In this document: piece after piece, positions 32,623 through 41,751 of the stretch
How positions within the stretch are numbered: the first letter of the stretch is position 1
Layout: each line of letters starts with the position of its first letter
Assembly (NCBI GenBank): GCA_945882415.1
Contig: CAMCWC010000011.1
Coordinates: 1 to 64,000, forward strand
Direction: 5' to 3'
DNA from: Chthonomonas calidirosea
GTDB lineage: Bacteria > Armatimonadota > Fimbriimonadia > Fimbriimonadales > Fimbriimonadaceae
Length of the DNA stretch: 64,000 bases
The notes under the pieces: model-generated
Seen by the model: only the letters and a program-made list of their open reading frames with translations
The model's database searches: none
Told to the model about the DNA's origin: nothing
Made by a program: the position numbers and the translations under genes

Positions 32623-35415
32623 TTATTTGCCGTCAATCCTGATTTCAATCTCGTCGTTAAACAGGGTCGCGCGAGTCATAAGCCGATTTGTGTACAGCCC
32701 CATGTGCGCTCCAGCGAGGCCAGGTTTGCCCATGTAGGGACCAGCCGAAGCAAGCTTGCCATCCAGATAGATGCGGACTTCGTTTTTGTTTACGTCCGTT
32801 TCTACTCGGACTTGCGTCCATTTGCCAAGCTCGAACTCGGGGCCGTCCACTGGCTCGGGATAGAAGGTGCTACGCGAATAGCCTTGGACCTTGTACTTTC
32901 CGGGTGATCCAACCAAGTTCACCATGACGGATGGGCGCCAACTCGCACCTCCAGACGGAACGGTTTCGTCGAACAGGGTGACCAGGTTCAGCCAAGGCTT
33001 GCTACGATAAGGGCCGAGCTCCACAGGATCCAGATCGCTCACCTTGACGTCGAATGTGACCGTAGAACTGCCGGGTCGGAATCGGTCAAAGGTGATCTCG
33101 GGATGGAGGTGAATACTCTCCGGATCTCCCACCTTCAGATCCGGCGTGAGGCGACCAGCAAACACGAGTCCCCGTTTTGGCGCCGCAGGGTCGGGCTCAT
33201 AACCGTAATGCCTAGAGATCAAACGTTGATTCGAGTTTATGAAGCTCGATTCGCTTGCACAGTCGCTCCGCCAGACGAAACCTTCCTCAGCCTTTGCTTC
33301 GGATAGAGCCTTCTTCACATACGCTCCCCAATACGAAGTAGGCGAGTAATCCCAGCCGGTGATGAGGCAAGGATTAGCGGATGGGTGGAAACTCCAAGCG
33401 GTCCAATTTAGCTGGTGCTTCTCGATATACGCCATAACCGCGGGAGCCCATTCTTCTGTATAAACGTTCTCATGGGGCGGGTCGCCTTGTTTCCATGGCT
33501 TCGTCCCCACCTCACCTACCAGTACCGGATGCTTCGCGATTACGGGTGTAACATTTGCATCCCAGTCTTTTTTCCAAGGGTAAATGTGCGTGGCGTAGGC
33601 AATGCCGTTACCAACTTTGTCGTTAAGACCGTGTCCATCCAGAACGCCTCGAAGGTCGTAAGCCCAGTCTAGTCCGCCAACAACAACCACATTCTTTGCA
33701 CCGGTTGATCTGACGGTGTCGACTAACGCTTGCATTCCAGGCGAACGATACGAAACGCCTTTGCTCGCATCTTCAACTTGCCCACCGTTCTGCCAGACGT
33801 CCCATGAAACGCTATGTGGTTCGTTGTAGAGATCGAACAGTACGGCAGGGTTGTTTGCATACCGCTTGGCGAAGTCTTTCCAGAACACGATGCTGTTCAT
33901 GTCCGGCATCTTGTGCTGCCCTACGTTTTGCCCCCACTTGCCGCCGTCAGACCAGTGCAGGTCAAGAAGGACGTAGCAGTTCTTTGCCGAAACTTTCTTT
34001 ACGATGCTGTCGACAATCTTTCGATACGATTCGCCTTGATCTGCCGCGCGCTTTCCCTTCTCGTATCCAAACCAGAGATCTTGCGTTAGCGGGATGCGGA
34101 TGATATTCGCTTTCCAATCATCAATCGCTACGTCGATCGACTGCATGACGTTTTCACCGGTTGGACTCCAGTCCAAGCTCGGCACATTTACGCCTTGCAA
34201 GCGCACAACATTGCCGCTTGAATCTCTCAACTGGTTGCCTACGACACGAAGCCCTTGTGCTGTACTTCCGCGATTTTCAAAGGCGATGTCGTCGATCAGG
34301 AAGCTCCCGCTGACTTTGCCACTGGGATTGATCCCGAGGTCAAGCTGGCTGACGATCTTGGGATCAAAACCTTCCGGCTGGACGAGGTCTGCGAGCGGAA
34401 TGGCGACTTCGTGCCACTGCCCATCCCGGTAGTTCGGAGAGTACAAAGCCACTCGAGCCTTTGACGTGTGGTGTTCGGGTGTATCGAGCACGTCTCCGTT
34501 GCAAAGCAATTGTGCATCGAGATCACCCGTGCTTCCCTGCGCTTTGATCCAAAACGTCAAGTGGGTCATTGAGCGAATGTCAGTGCCAACGTTCGCCCCG
34601 GTCTTCCATCCAAACCAGTGGAAGCCGCAGCCGATCCACACGTTCTCATCATTAAATTTGAATTCGAGCGCCGTATCGCCGCTGTGGGCTTCGCCACTTT
34701 TGGCTGCATAAGTCGACGTGGGTGGATTTGCCCAGCCGCCGAAACTCTTCGCCGATTCGCCGTCCCACACCACGACTCTGGAAACTTGCACGGGCACGTT
34801 TACCGCTGGCTTCGGAGCGGCGACCGTTTTGAATGGTGCGGCCGTCAGCGAAACCTTGGAAAACCAATATTTCGCACCCGGAGCGGTGGCCAAGTTTGTG
34901 AACGTGATTCGAGCGTTCTTGTCGTCCCAGGGTCCGGTGAATGCGAATGTTCGTTTCTCCCACTTCGTGGAGAGGTTTACTTCTGTCGCCGCACCGTGGT
35001 GCTCCCACGGCTCATGATTCTGCATGCAGTTGACGGTGATGACCGTGGGCCGTGCTGCCTTTGCCCAATAGGTCAGGGTGTACTTCCGCCCCTTGTCGAT
35101 CTTAAGCCCGCCTTGGTGGAGCTGAACTTGCCAGGACTGCTCACCTTTGCTTTGGATGTTGACTTTGAGGGCAGGCGCACCTCCTGGTCCCTCCTTGGCC
35201 ACGGACATGGTTCCCTTGGCGCTGCCGGCTTGCTCCAGAACCCAAGACTGCGTTCCTTTGCTGTAGTCACCATTAACCAGCAACTCGGAGGTGTTCCGGG
35301 GTGCGGTGTTGGGCTTGGCGGATTTGATCTGGGGTACTGCCGAACACGTTACGGCAATCGCGATACCCAGGAAAAGGAGCGAGCGGAGGCGGGTGATTGA
35401 CATGGCTTGACTCAC
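32623..35415 (-). CDS. Multidomain GH5 glycoside hydrolase, exported
   Basis: About 930 residues: signal peptide, a CBM4/9-like module (about 40-210, starting ELLVNGDYSKGTQSWV), a second galactose-binding-like module (about 215-400), a GH5 barrel (about 410-740) with acid/base E532 in DLYNEPH and nucleophile E635 in LVGEVGTKPW, and a C-terminal concanavalin/LamG-like beta domain (about 770-925). GH5 enzymes cleave beta-glucans, mannans and similar polymers. The GTG at 35415 overlaps the lacI stop (GTGA); an ATG at 35403 is an alternative start. Regulated most simply by the LacI protein encoded immediately upstream. Confidence 0.9.
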   Translation of the reverse strand: MSQAMSITRLRSLLFLGIAIAVTCSAVPQIKSAKPNTAPRNTSELLVNGDYSKGTQSWVLEQAGSAKGTMSVAKEGPGGAPALKVNIQSKGEQSWQVQLHQGGLKIDKGRKYTLTYWAKAARPTVITVNCMQNHEPWEHHGAATEVNLSTKWEKRTFAFTGPWDDKNARITFTNLATAPGAKYWFSKVSLTAAPFKTVAAPKPAVNVPVQVSRVVVWDGESAKSFGGWANPPTSTYAAKSGEAHSGDTALEFKFNDENVWIGCGFHWFGWKTGANVGTDIRSMTHLTFWIKAQGSTGDLDAQLLCNGDVLDTPEHHTSKARVALYSPNYRDGQWHEVAIPLADLVQPEGFDPKIVSQLDLGINPSGKVSGSFLIDDIAFENRGSTAQGLRVVGNQLRDSSGNVVRLQGVNVPSLDWSPTGENVMQSIDVAIDDWKANIIRIPLTQDLWFGYEKGKRAADQGESYRKIVDSIVKKVSAKNCYVLLDLHWSDGGKWGQNVGQHKMPDMNSIVFWKDFAKRYANNPAVLFDLYNEPHSVSWDVWQNGGQVEDASKGVSYRSPGMQALVDTVRSTGAKNVVVVGGLDWAYDLRGVLDGHGLNDKVGNGIAYATHIYPWKKDWDANVTPVIAKHPVLVGEVGTKPWKQGDPPHENVYTEEWAPAVMAYIEKHQLNWTAWSFHPSANPCLITGWDYSPTSYWGAYVKKALSEAKAEEGFVWRSDCASESSFINSNQRLISRHYGYEPDPAAPKRGLVFAGRLTPDLKVGDPESIHLHPEITFDRFRPGSSTVTFDVKVSDLDPVELGPYRSKPWLNLVTLFDETVPSGGASWRPSVMVNLVGSPGKYKVQGYSRSTFYPEPVDGPEFELGKWTQVRVETDVNKNEVRIYLDGKLASAGPYMGKPGLAGAHMGLYTNRLMTRATLFNDEIEIRIDGK

Positions 35416-36485
35416 GAGAGGCTGCCGAATGCGACGCCTCTGGATCTTGGTGGAGCGCTCGAGGCGCGGACGATAAGCTTGGGGGTGACGATGATGGACT
35501 CCGGAGCAGGTTCGGGATGCGTTCCCTGAATTCGCGACACCAGAAGGCCTACAAAGGCCGAAGCCAGCGGGGAAATATGCGCGCCTACGGTTGTCAACCG
35601 CGGTGAAAGGTACGTCGCGAGATCGAGATCATCGAATCCGACCACGGTCATTTCGTTCGGAATCGATACGCCCGCTTCCTCCAACTGCCGGTACACAACC
35701 GCAGCGAGGGAATCTTGGTACGCAAAGATCGCGGTTGGAGGATCGGGCAGAGCTAGGAGTCGCGTCACTCCAAGCCTCACATCCTCTTCATTCTTAACTT
35801 CGATGGACATCTCCGGCAGGAGCGGAATGCCTCTTTCGCGGAGAACGTCTCCGAACCCGACCAATCGATCAAAGGCGCCTCGATGAGGAGCCTTTCCGAG
35901 AACGGCAATCCTTGTATGTCCAAGATCTGCAAGATGCTTGGCCAACTCGCGGCCGCCTGCCGAATCGTCTCCGGCAACTAATTCGAGGTGGTCAGAATCC
36001 TCCACCCAGCCCATGATCACAACGGGCGTTCCCGATGCCGCCAAGGCGTTGACCTGACTTCTGGCAACTAAGCCACGCTCGCCGGTCACCAGGAGAACGC
36101 CATCTGCTCGGTTCGCCGAAAGCGAAGCGATGCAATCACTCTCCGACTCTTGGTCCGCCGCACTCAAGTGGAGTTGCAAGCTGTATCCGGCGAGCTTCGC
36201 GTGGTCCGCCACTCGTTGAATCAGTTCAGGATAGAAGGGGTTCGAAACCTCTGGAACAACCAGACCAATCGTCTTCGTGGAGCGGGTCTTGAGGTTCCGA
36301 GCCACCTGATTCACCTGGTAACCAGCTTCCCTCGCCAGGTTTTGGATTCGCTCTTTGGTCGAAGGATTTACAAGGGGGCTGTCTGCGAGCGCCCGAGAGA
36401 CCGTCGAATGGGAAACGCCAGCCTTTAGCGCAATGTCTTCAAGAGTAACCAACCCTCCTTCCCCCTTCTTGGATCTGCGTTGCAC
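35412..36485 (-). CDS. LacI family transcriptional regulator
   Basis: 357 residues: N-terminal HTH with TLEDIALKAGVSHSTVSRAL and the hinge-helix region Q-V-A-R-N-L-K-T-R-S, then a periplasmic-binding-like effector domain (65-345). The start is either the GTG at 36485 or a TTG at 36452; GTG is chosen because no good alternative Shine-Dalgarno exists, but it falls within an operator arm. It is coupled to the GH5 gene, and two operator-like sites lie at its promoter, so it probably represses itself and GH5 until a sugar ligand binds. Confidence 0.9.
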   Translation of the reverse strand: MQRRSKKGEGGLVTLEDIALKAGVSHSTVSRALADSPLVNPSTKERIQNLAREAGYQVNQVARNLKTRSTKTIGLVVPEVSNPFYPELIQRVADHAKLAGYSLQLHLSAADQESESDCIASLSANRADGVLLVTGERGLVARSQVNALAASGTPVVIMGWVEDSDHLELVAGDDSAGGRELAKHLADLGHTRIAVLGKAPHRGAFDRLVGFGDVLRERGIPLLPEMSIEVKNEEDVRLGVTRLLALPDPPTAIFAYQDSLAAVVYRQLEEAGVSIPNEMTVVGFDDLDLATYLSPRLTTVGAHISPLASAFVGLLVSRIQGTHPEPAPESIIVTPKLIVRASSAPPRSRGVAFGSLS

Positions 36486-36528
36486 ACGATTGCAGAGATA
36501 CTACCACGAGTCTTTGCAATCGTGTGCA
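36481..36528 (-). promoter_or_regulatory. Pair of LacI-type operators in the lacI-GH5 promoter
   Basis: TGCACACGATTGCA (36481-36494) and its exact inverse TGCAATCGTGTGCA (36515-36528). Each 14-mer is itself a half-symmetric LacI-family site with TGCA ends and a central CG, which is the usual pattern for this family. Their centres are 34 bp apart, about three helical turns, suiting side-by-side binding of two dimers. No further copy was found upstream of the other sugar genes in the window. Confidence 0.75.
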
Positions 36529-36575
36529 GTCTCAGTTTCTCTCCAAAACGTCGCTCGGCTCTGTTCGTTTGTTGC

Positions 36576-37223
36576 TTACTCTCTGGGCGATTCAGCGATG
36601 ACTTCGTAGGTCGAGCCCGCGAGCCCGAGATGGCTTTCGAACAAGGCCACGCGTGTTAGCTGGATCGCGAGTGGACTCATTGGCAGGATTGGGATCGACT
36701 CCGAGGCTTTCTCCTTGTACCGCGCAAAAGTCACGTGGAACGGCATCGGTCCGTGACGTTGATCACGATAGAGACGCACCAGCTCCGGCTCTCCTTGCGC
36801 GAGCATAAGCTGGCCCAGAGGTTCGCCCCGAAGGCGGTCGTACAATGCGCTTTCATAGTTGTCAAAAGTGGTGGCGCGCAAGAGGCGGCGGTTGAGGTGC
36901 AGCTCGACGTTTTCAGACAACTCAAAGCCCAACGCGAGCGCTCCCCTGCCTAACTTGTATGTCTCACCCGTCAGGGCGTCAAGGCGGTCCCATTGGATAC
37001 TTCGGACCATTTCTGCCATCCATTGCCGCTTCTCGCCAGTAACAGATGGGAAGAAAGCTAAGGTCACATGCATTTGACCTTCTTCAACCAAACGCACCGG
37101 CTGCCCAGCGTAAGCGCTTTCGGCCCACTGTCTAATCGACGCTGTCGACTTCGAATCAATGCAAAGGCCGACGAACAAACGATGTCCTGAAGTTGAACTT
37201 GTCGTTCCGTCGGAAGCTTTCAT
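36576..37223 (-). CDS. thpR: 2'-5' RNA ligase / cyclic phosphodiesterase family protein (ThpR-like)
   Basis: About 215 residues with the two HxTx motifs of the 2H phosphoesterase superfamily (MHVTLAFF and FHVTFARY), spaced as in ThpR/LigT. These enzymes act on 2',5' or 2',3' cyclic phosphodiester bonds of RNA. The start ATG at 37223 follows TTG-GTT; the longer TTG reading is less likely. Function in vivo is unknown even in E. coli. Confidence 0.85.
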   Translation of the reverse strand: MKASDGTTSSTSGHRLFVGLCIDSKSTASIRQWAESAYAGQPVRLVEEGQMHVTLAFFPSVTGEKRQWMAEMVRSIQWDRLDALTGETYKLGRGALALGFELSENVELHLNRRLLRATTFDNYESALYDRLRGEPLGQLMLAQGEPELVRLYRDQRHGPMPFHVTFARYKEKASESIPILPMSPLAIQLTRVALFESHLGLAGSTYEVIAESPRE

Positions 37224-37322
37224 AACCAATGGTAACCGACGCTATCCATCTAGAAAAAGGTGTTCTTGATTGTCACCCAAGCGTGAGCCTATGAATTGCT
37301 GGCGGTAGGATGCCAACTAGAA

Positions 37323-38255
37323 ATGATTCAGCACTTTGATCAGGTGACTTCTGACTGGCTGACAGAAGTCACAGGTGATCGGGTTGTTGCATTCTCCATG
37401 CAATTCGACGAGAGCAATTGGGCTCGCCATGCGAGGATCAGCGTCACTTTCCAAGACGACACGAGCCGCAAGCTCTGGTTGAAGATTTGTCTTCACCCGC
37501 AAAGCGGTAGATCGGAAGTGGATTACTACCTGCGAGACTACGTCAACTTGCCAGGGGCACCGCTAGTGAAGTGCCACGACGCCGGATATGAACCGGGCGT
37601 GGGCTATCACATCCTGCTCGACGACCTTTCAGACCATTTTCACGACCATAAAGAGGTTCCGCCCACCCTTGAGCATGGCCTCGCCGTAGCCGAGGGGCTA
37701 GCCCAATTGCATGCCCACCATTGGGAAACTGGCCCAGCTAAGGAACCGGGCAACTGGGAACTTGAGTTCGCAAATCTTCGACCCGGAATCACGAACCTGG
37801 AACGCGCCACGGGCAAAGCTTTCGCGAATCGATTCACGATGCTTCAAAAGGAGCTTGCCGTGCGCTGGAGTGATCCCCGTGGCATGACGTTGCTTCACGG
37901 CGACGCCAATCCGACCAATGTCTTGACTCCAAAGATTGCGGACACTCCGGTTTACTTCTTGGACAGGCAGCCGTTGGATGGAATCACTCCATATGGGCTG
38001 GCGGTGTATGACCTGGCTTACGCGATCGCACCTTGGTGGAACCGAGAATTGCGACTGGAGCACGAACAGGCCGTTCTCCGACGTTGGTTTGAAGCTCTTT
38101 CGCGCCCTGGTTACTCCTGGGAACGAGCACAAGCCGACTGGACCTTGTCCGTAGAGCATTGCCTCTTTGTCCCCGCTAACTGGTGCATTGATCCGACCGA
38201 GTACGATTCGATGAGCTGGCTCTGGGGATGGCAACTAGAAAACTTAGACGGGTAG
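37323..38255 (+). CDS. Aminoglycoside phosphotransferase-fold kinase
   Basis: 310 residues with the APH/choline-kinase signature: LLHGDANPTNVL (the HxDxxxxN catalytic loop with His-Gly-Asp) and the metal-binding D in FLDRQPLDGITPYGLAVYDLAYAI, preceded by an N-lobe with conserved Lys in L-W-L-K-I-C. Many homologues phosphorylate small molecules or act as unassigned kinases (DUF1679/EcKinase-like). A TTG nine codons upstream could be the start, but ATG at 37323 is preferred. Confidence 0.83.
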   Translation: MIQHFDQVTSDWLTEVTGDRVVAFSMQFDESNWARHARISVTFQDDTSRKLWLKICLHPQSGRSEVDYYLRDYVNLPGAPLVKCHDAGYEPGVGYHILLDDLSDHFHDHKEVPPTLEHGLAVAEGLAQLHAHHWETGPAKEPGNWELEFANLRPGITNLERATGKAFANRFTMLQKELAVRWSDPRGMTLLHGDANPTNVLTPKIADTPVYFLDRQPLDGITPYGLAVYDLAYAIAPWWNRELRLEHEQAVLRRWFEALSRPGYSWERAQADWTLSVEHCLFVPANWCIDPTEYDSMSWLWGWQLENLDG

Positions 38256-38343
38256 ACGTTCTCAGACCAACTGCCCGGTTGCGTCTTTCTTTTTGCTTCT
38301 GTGTAGAAAATGACCAGTACGAAGACGAGATCGGTAGCGCCAC

Positions 38344-38973
38344 TTATAAGGGTGCAATCGCGGTCCAAACAAGACCCGGCAATTCTCCAGCCGCAGCCGG
38401 TACTGCTTCTTCCCTTTCTAGTACAAACCCGGCCAACCGCAACTGCTCGCGCCATTCGCTTTCGGTTCTCAAGATGAACCCGGTCTTTGTGAAGGGCATC
38501 GCTACTAAAGTTTCATAGGGCCGAATCCCGATCACGAATCGACCACCTGGCTTGAGCAGTCGGCGAATTTCTGCCAGGTTCTCTTCTGGATTTGGCCAGA
38601 AGTAGATCACGTTAACTGCCAGGACGGTGTCAACAGAACCGTCCGGTAGTTCAGCGTGGTCCAAAAGCAGTTTGACCCTACCGCTTGCAATGTCTGCGTG
38701 ATGCGTTTTACTTGCGACTCGGTGCATTTCTGGTGAGACTTCGACCCCCAGCAGCCGCAGAGTTGGCTCCAAGCGCAAAATCATCGGAAAATGCGAGCCA
38801 TTTCCGAAACCGATTTCTAGCACGGTCGCCTGCGGCGCGGGATGGAGACTCTCGATGACGCTGGCGTAGAGAGATCGATTGCTCCGGTTCATGATTCGCC
38901 CAACTAAGTTGGCGAGCGCGCCATGCGGCTGCCGTAATTGAGACCCAGCGACCTTTCCAAGCCAAGATTTCAT
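38344..38973 (-). CDS. Class I SAM-dependent methyltransferase
   Basis: 209 residues with the Rossmann methyltransferase signature VLEIGFGNGSHFPMI (motif I), GVEVSPEMHRVA (motif II), SVDTVLAVNVIYFWPNP (motif post-II) and a final RRLLKPGGRFVIGIR. This is the small-molecule/ubiquinone-type fold (Methyltransf_11). The ATG at 38973 (MKSWLGKV) is preferred; an upstream GTG/ATG-like start at 39054 would add an unlikely basic Cys-rich stretch. Substrate unknown. Confidence 0.82.
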   Translation of the reverse strand: MKSWLGKVAGSQLRQPHGALANLVGRIMNRSNRSLYASVIESLHPAPQATVLEIGFGNGSHFPMILRLEPTLRLLGVEVSPEMHRVASKTHHADIASGRVKLLLDHAELPDGSVDTVLAVNVIYFWPNPEENLAEIRRLLKPGGRFVIGIRPYETLVAMPFTKTGFILRTESEWREQLRLAGFVLEREEAVPAAAGELPGLVWTAIAPL

Positions 38974-39302
38974 CGGCTTCCCCACCGGACAAATCGTAGA
39001 GCCCGAGGGCAGGCGAGCCCGGGAACGCCTAGTCGCGCAGCACTTTTGACCCATTGATTGAGTTCAAAGATTGACGACGACGGCCAAGGCGTTCCTTGGC
39101 TGAACTCATGGATCGTGCGATTCATTAGAGTAAATACTCTACTTCATATTTTAGAGTAAATGCTCAGTTTCTGACACTGGTCCCAGGTCATTCATTCGGC
39201 CGCATCAACGAAAGGGTTGCTCAGAAGCCTTGTTTAGATGTCGCAAAGGTAAGATCGCGGACCTTAATCCCGACTTGTTCAGACGCCGGAAAATCCAAGG
39301 CA
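38974..39302. other. Divergent promoter region between methyltransferase and GH78
   Basis: About 329 bp without a convincing gene. It contains the two TTAGAGTAAAT-type direct repeats described below, and the start of the GH78 gene is 136 bp past the second copy. Confidence 0.55.
39125..39167 (+). promoter_or_regulatory. Two operator-like AGAGTA repeats upstream of the rhamnosidase
   Basis: TTAGAGTAAATACTCTA (39125-39141) is an inverted repeat (AGAGTA-AA-TACTCT). A second copy, TTAGAGTAAATGCTCAG (39151-39167), follows 26 bp later, with one arm changed. Paired palindromes of this size in a promoter are typical of dimeric repressor sites. Neither neighbour encodes a regulator, so the binding protein is unknown. 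Confidence 0.55.
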
Positions 39303-41648
39303 ATGCTCACCATCATTCTTTCAACGGTTCTCATGAGTCAATCAACTTCTCACCTCGGCCCGATTCCACCACTGAAAGGAAAAGTTTCGGTAGCCGCGGG
39401 CCGGGTGGAAGGAATCGCTCTAACTCCGCCTCTCAGCTCTGTCACTGGAAAAGGGCGGTGGATTTGGACAGATGGTGATCCGGTCGCCGCACATTTCCGA
39501 AAGTCACTTGAGTTGCCCGCGGCACCCAAAAAGTCGATTCTTCGGATCACCTCGGAGTGTAGCTATCGCCTTTACGTCAACAACCAACTCGTTGCGCGCG
39601 GGCCGGCGGATGTTGGCCGAGACTACGATATCGGACCCACCGGACCATGGCTTTACGATGTCGTCGATGTAAGCAAGTGGATCAAGTCCGGAAAGAACCT
39701 CCTTTCCGTGGAGGTCATCTCCCGACCGCTGGTTCAAAGCGAAGGCAAATTGGGCAAACCTGGCCTGTGGGTAGAAGCCGACTTTGACGAGACTAAACTC
39801 GGCTCCGATGAGTCGTGGTTAGTGGCGCCAAGTTCCGGATTGACATTTGAAAAAGCCTCGATTGGCGAACCGCTACACGGCAAAGGTGATTTCCTCACCC
39901 TTCGATCTCAGTCCGCACCATCCAAGTGGGCCGAGTCCGGCGAAAATGCCTGGAAGCCGGCACGGCTCGTACCATCTGCCGAGCGACCGATCATCCAAAG
40001 TGAAATTCCGGCGCCAATGGAGGCCATCTATCCGGCCAAAGGTTTCGCGCGGGTTACAGGAGGAGTCGAGACTGAGGGCGATCTAAAAATCACTTCTGAC
40101 GGGGGGTTCTCGGTCGGATTTGATCGTGTGCTCAGCGCCCATATCGTGGTTCGGGTGGTTGGCGGTGAGGGCGCAATCTTGACCCTGATGCCGAACGAGC
40201 GAGACGAGAACGGATACCACCGCGCGGTACGACTCAAGCTTGGCTCGGGGTCGCAGACGTTCGAAGTCCCATTCTTCGATAGCTTTTCCACGATCAATAT
40301 ACAGGCCACCGGAGTGACGTCTCCGATAAAATTCGAAGAGGTCCGGGCCGTCTTTCGTTCCTACCCGGTTCGCTATCTCGGTGAGTTTTCGTGCAGCGAT
40401 CCCAATCTCAACGAGACTTGGAAAGTAGGAAGATGGTCAACGCAGATCTGCATGCAGACCCACCATTTAGATTCGCCCCACCACCAAGAGCCGATCAGTG
40501 ACCCGGGCGACTACTTGATCGAATCTCTGATTAGCTACCAGACGTTTGGGGAGGCAGGACTTGCGCGGCAAGACTTACGCAAGTACGCCCAGATCATTCG
40601 AGACCGAAAGAGTAGGGTTTTCCACACAAGCTACGCCCTGCTCTGGCTTCAGATGCTGATCGAATACTGGCAGTACACCGGCGACGAAGCCTTGCTGCGA
40701 GAGCTTGCTCCGACTGCCTTTCAACTTCTTGATACTTGGGAAACTTGGAGAGGTAGAAATGGACTCGTTTCCAACCCGCCCAACTTCATGTTTATCGATT
40801 GGGTCGAGTTGGAGGGATTTAACCTTCACCATCCACCGGCGGTTATCGGGCAAGGCGTCCTAACTGCCTTTTACTACCGAGCGCTTGAAGACGGAACACG
40901 AATTGCGGAGTTCGTTGGTGACCAAAATCGATCAAAAAAATTTGGCGATCTGCGCCGTCAAGTTGGCACCGCTTTCCAGACCGAACTTTGGAACAAGGAG
41001 AAGGGGCTGTTTCGGGACGGAAAGCCGGACGAATCAAACTCGGTGGTTGGAACCTGGCTTCCGGCCGACAAACCGATTGAAACGTTCTCCAGCCAAGTCA
41101 ATATCCTCGCGTGCGCGTATGGCCTTGCGACGGGCGACAATGCCAGAAACATTCTAAACAAGGTGATGGAGACCGGGCCCGCCAATTGCCAACCGTACTT
41201 CATGCACTTCGCCTTCGATGCGCTGGACCGAACAGACCTGTTCGACCAATGGGCTACTCGGCAAATGCGGCGTTGGAAGGTAAATCCAGTTACCCAGACT
41301 TTCCCGGAAATGTGGGATCGCGGTGATCTGAGTCACGCCTGGCAATGCACTCCCACATATCAACTCAGTGCCCGTGTTCTGGGGGTCTCTCCCGCAGCGC
41401 CCGGGTTCTCACGAATTCGTATCCAGCCAACCGTTTGTGACCTCAGTTGGGCCGAGGGTAGCGTACCGACCTCGAAGGGTCTGGTGAAGGTTCGCTGGGA
41501 TCGAACCGGGGAACGGTTTGCTTTGAGCGTGACGGTGCCAAAGGGCACAAGGGCGGTGCTCGTTCTGCCAGATGGGAGTTCCAAGGAGGTCGGCCCCGGA
41601 CGGCATCGGGCAAGTTGTCGGATAGGTAGCCCCGGAGCAGAAGAGTAA
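39303..41648 (+). CDS. GH78-type alpha-L-rhamnosidase, exported
   Basis: 781 residues: a signal-like N-terminus, a beta-sandwich domain (about 60-200) with FRKSLELP and RLYVNNQLVARGP typical of rhamnosidase N-domains, an alpha/alpha toroid (about 380-690) and a C-terminal beta domain. Likely general acid E396 (SPHHQEPISDPGDY) and base E669 (TFPEMWDRG). Removes rhamnose from plant or algal glycans or glycosides. The convergent hairpin at 41665-41703 follows. Confidence 0.9.
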   Translation: MLTIILSTVLMSQSTSHLGPIPPLKGKVSVAAGRVEGIALTPPLSSVTGKGRWIWTDGDPVAAHFRKSLELPAAPKKSILRITSECSYRLYVNNQLVARGPADVGRDYDIGPTGPWLYDVVDVSKWIKSGKNLLSVEVISRPLVQSEGKLGKPGLWVEADFDETKLGSDESWLVAPSSGLTFEKASIGEPLHGKGDFLTLRSQSAPSKWAESGENAWKPARLVPSAERPIIQSEIPAPMEAIYPAKGFARVTGGVETEGDLKITSDGGFSVGFDRVLSAHIVVRVVGGEGAILTLMPNERDENGYHRAVRLKLGSGSQTFEVPFFDSFSTINIQATGVTSPIKFEEVRAVFRSYPVRYLGEFSCSDPNLNETWKVGRWSTQICMQTHHLDSPHHQEPISDPGDYLIESLISYQTFGEAGLARQDLRKYAQIIRDRKSRVFHTSYALLWLQMLIEYWQYTGDEALLRELAPTAFQLLDTWETWRGRNGLVSNPPNFMFIDWVELEGFNLHHPPAVIGQGVLTAFYYRALEDGTRIAEFVGDQNRSKKFGDLRRQVGTAFQTELWNKEKGLFRDGKPDESNSVVGTWLPADKPIETFSSQVNILACAYGLATGDNARNILNKVMETGPANCQPYFMHFAFDALDRTDLFDQWATRQMRRWKVNPVTQTFPEMWDRGDLSHAWQCTPTYQLSARVLGVSPAAPGFSRIRIQPTVCDLSWAEGSVPTSKGLVKVRWDRTGERFALSVTVPKGTRAVLVLPDGSSKEVGPGRHRASCRIGSPGAEE

Positions 41649-41664
41649 TCCCGATCCAGGCTCG

Positions 41665-41703
41665 GAATCTGGAGGGCTAATTAACAGATCAGCCTCCAGA
41701 TTC
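41665..41703. terminator. Stem-loop between GH78 and aqpZ
   Basis: GAATCTGGAGG (41665-41675) pairs exactly with CCTCCAGATTC (41693-41703) around a 17-nt loop, between two convergent genes. No T-run follows on either strand, so it is a weak terminator at best. Confidence 0.45.
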
Positions 41704-41751
41704 GAACCAAAGCAGGTGCCAGAACGAGCCTGCAAGAGCTACCGTTTCATG

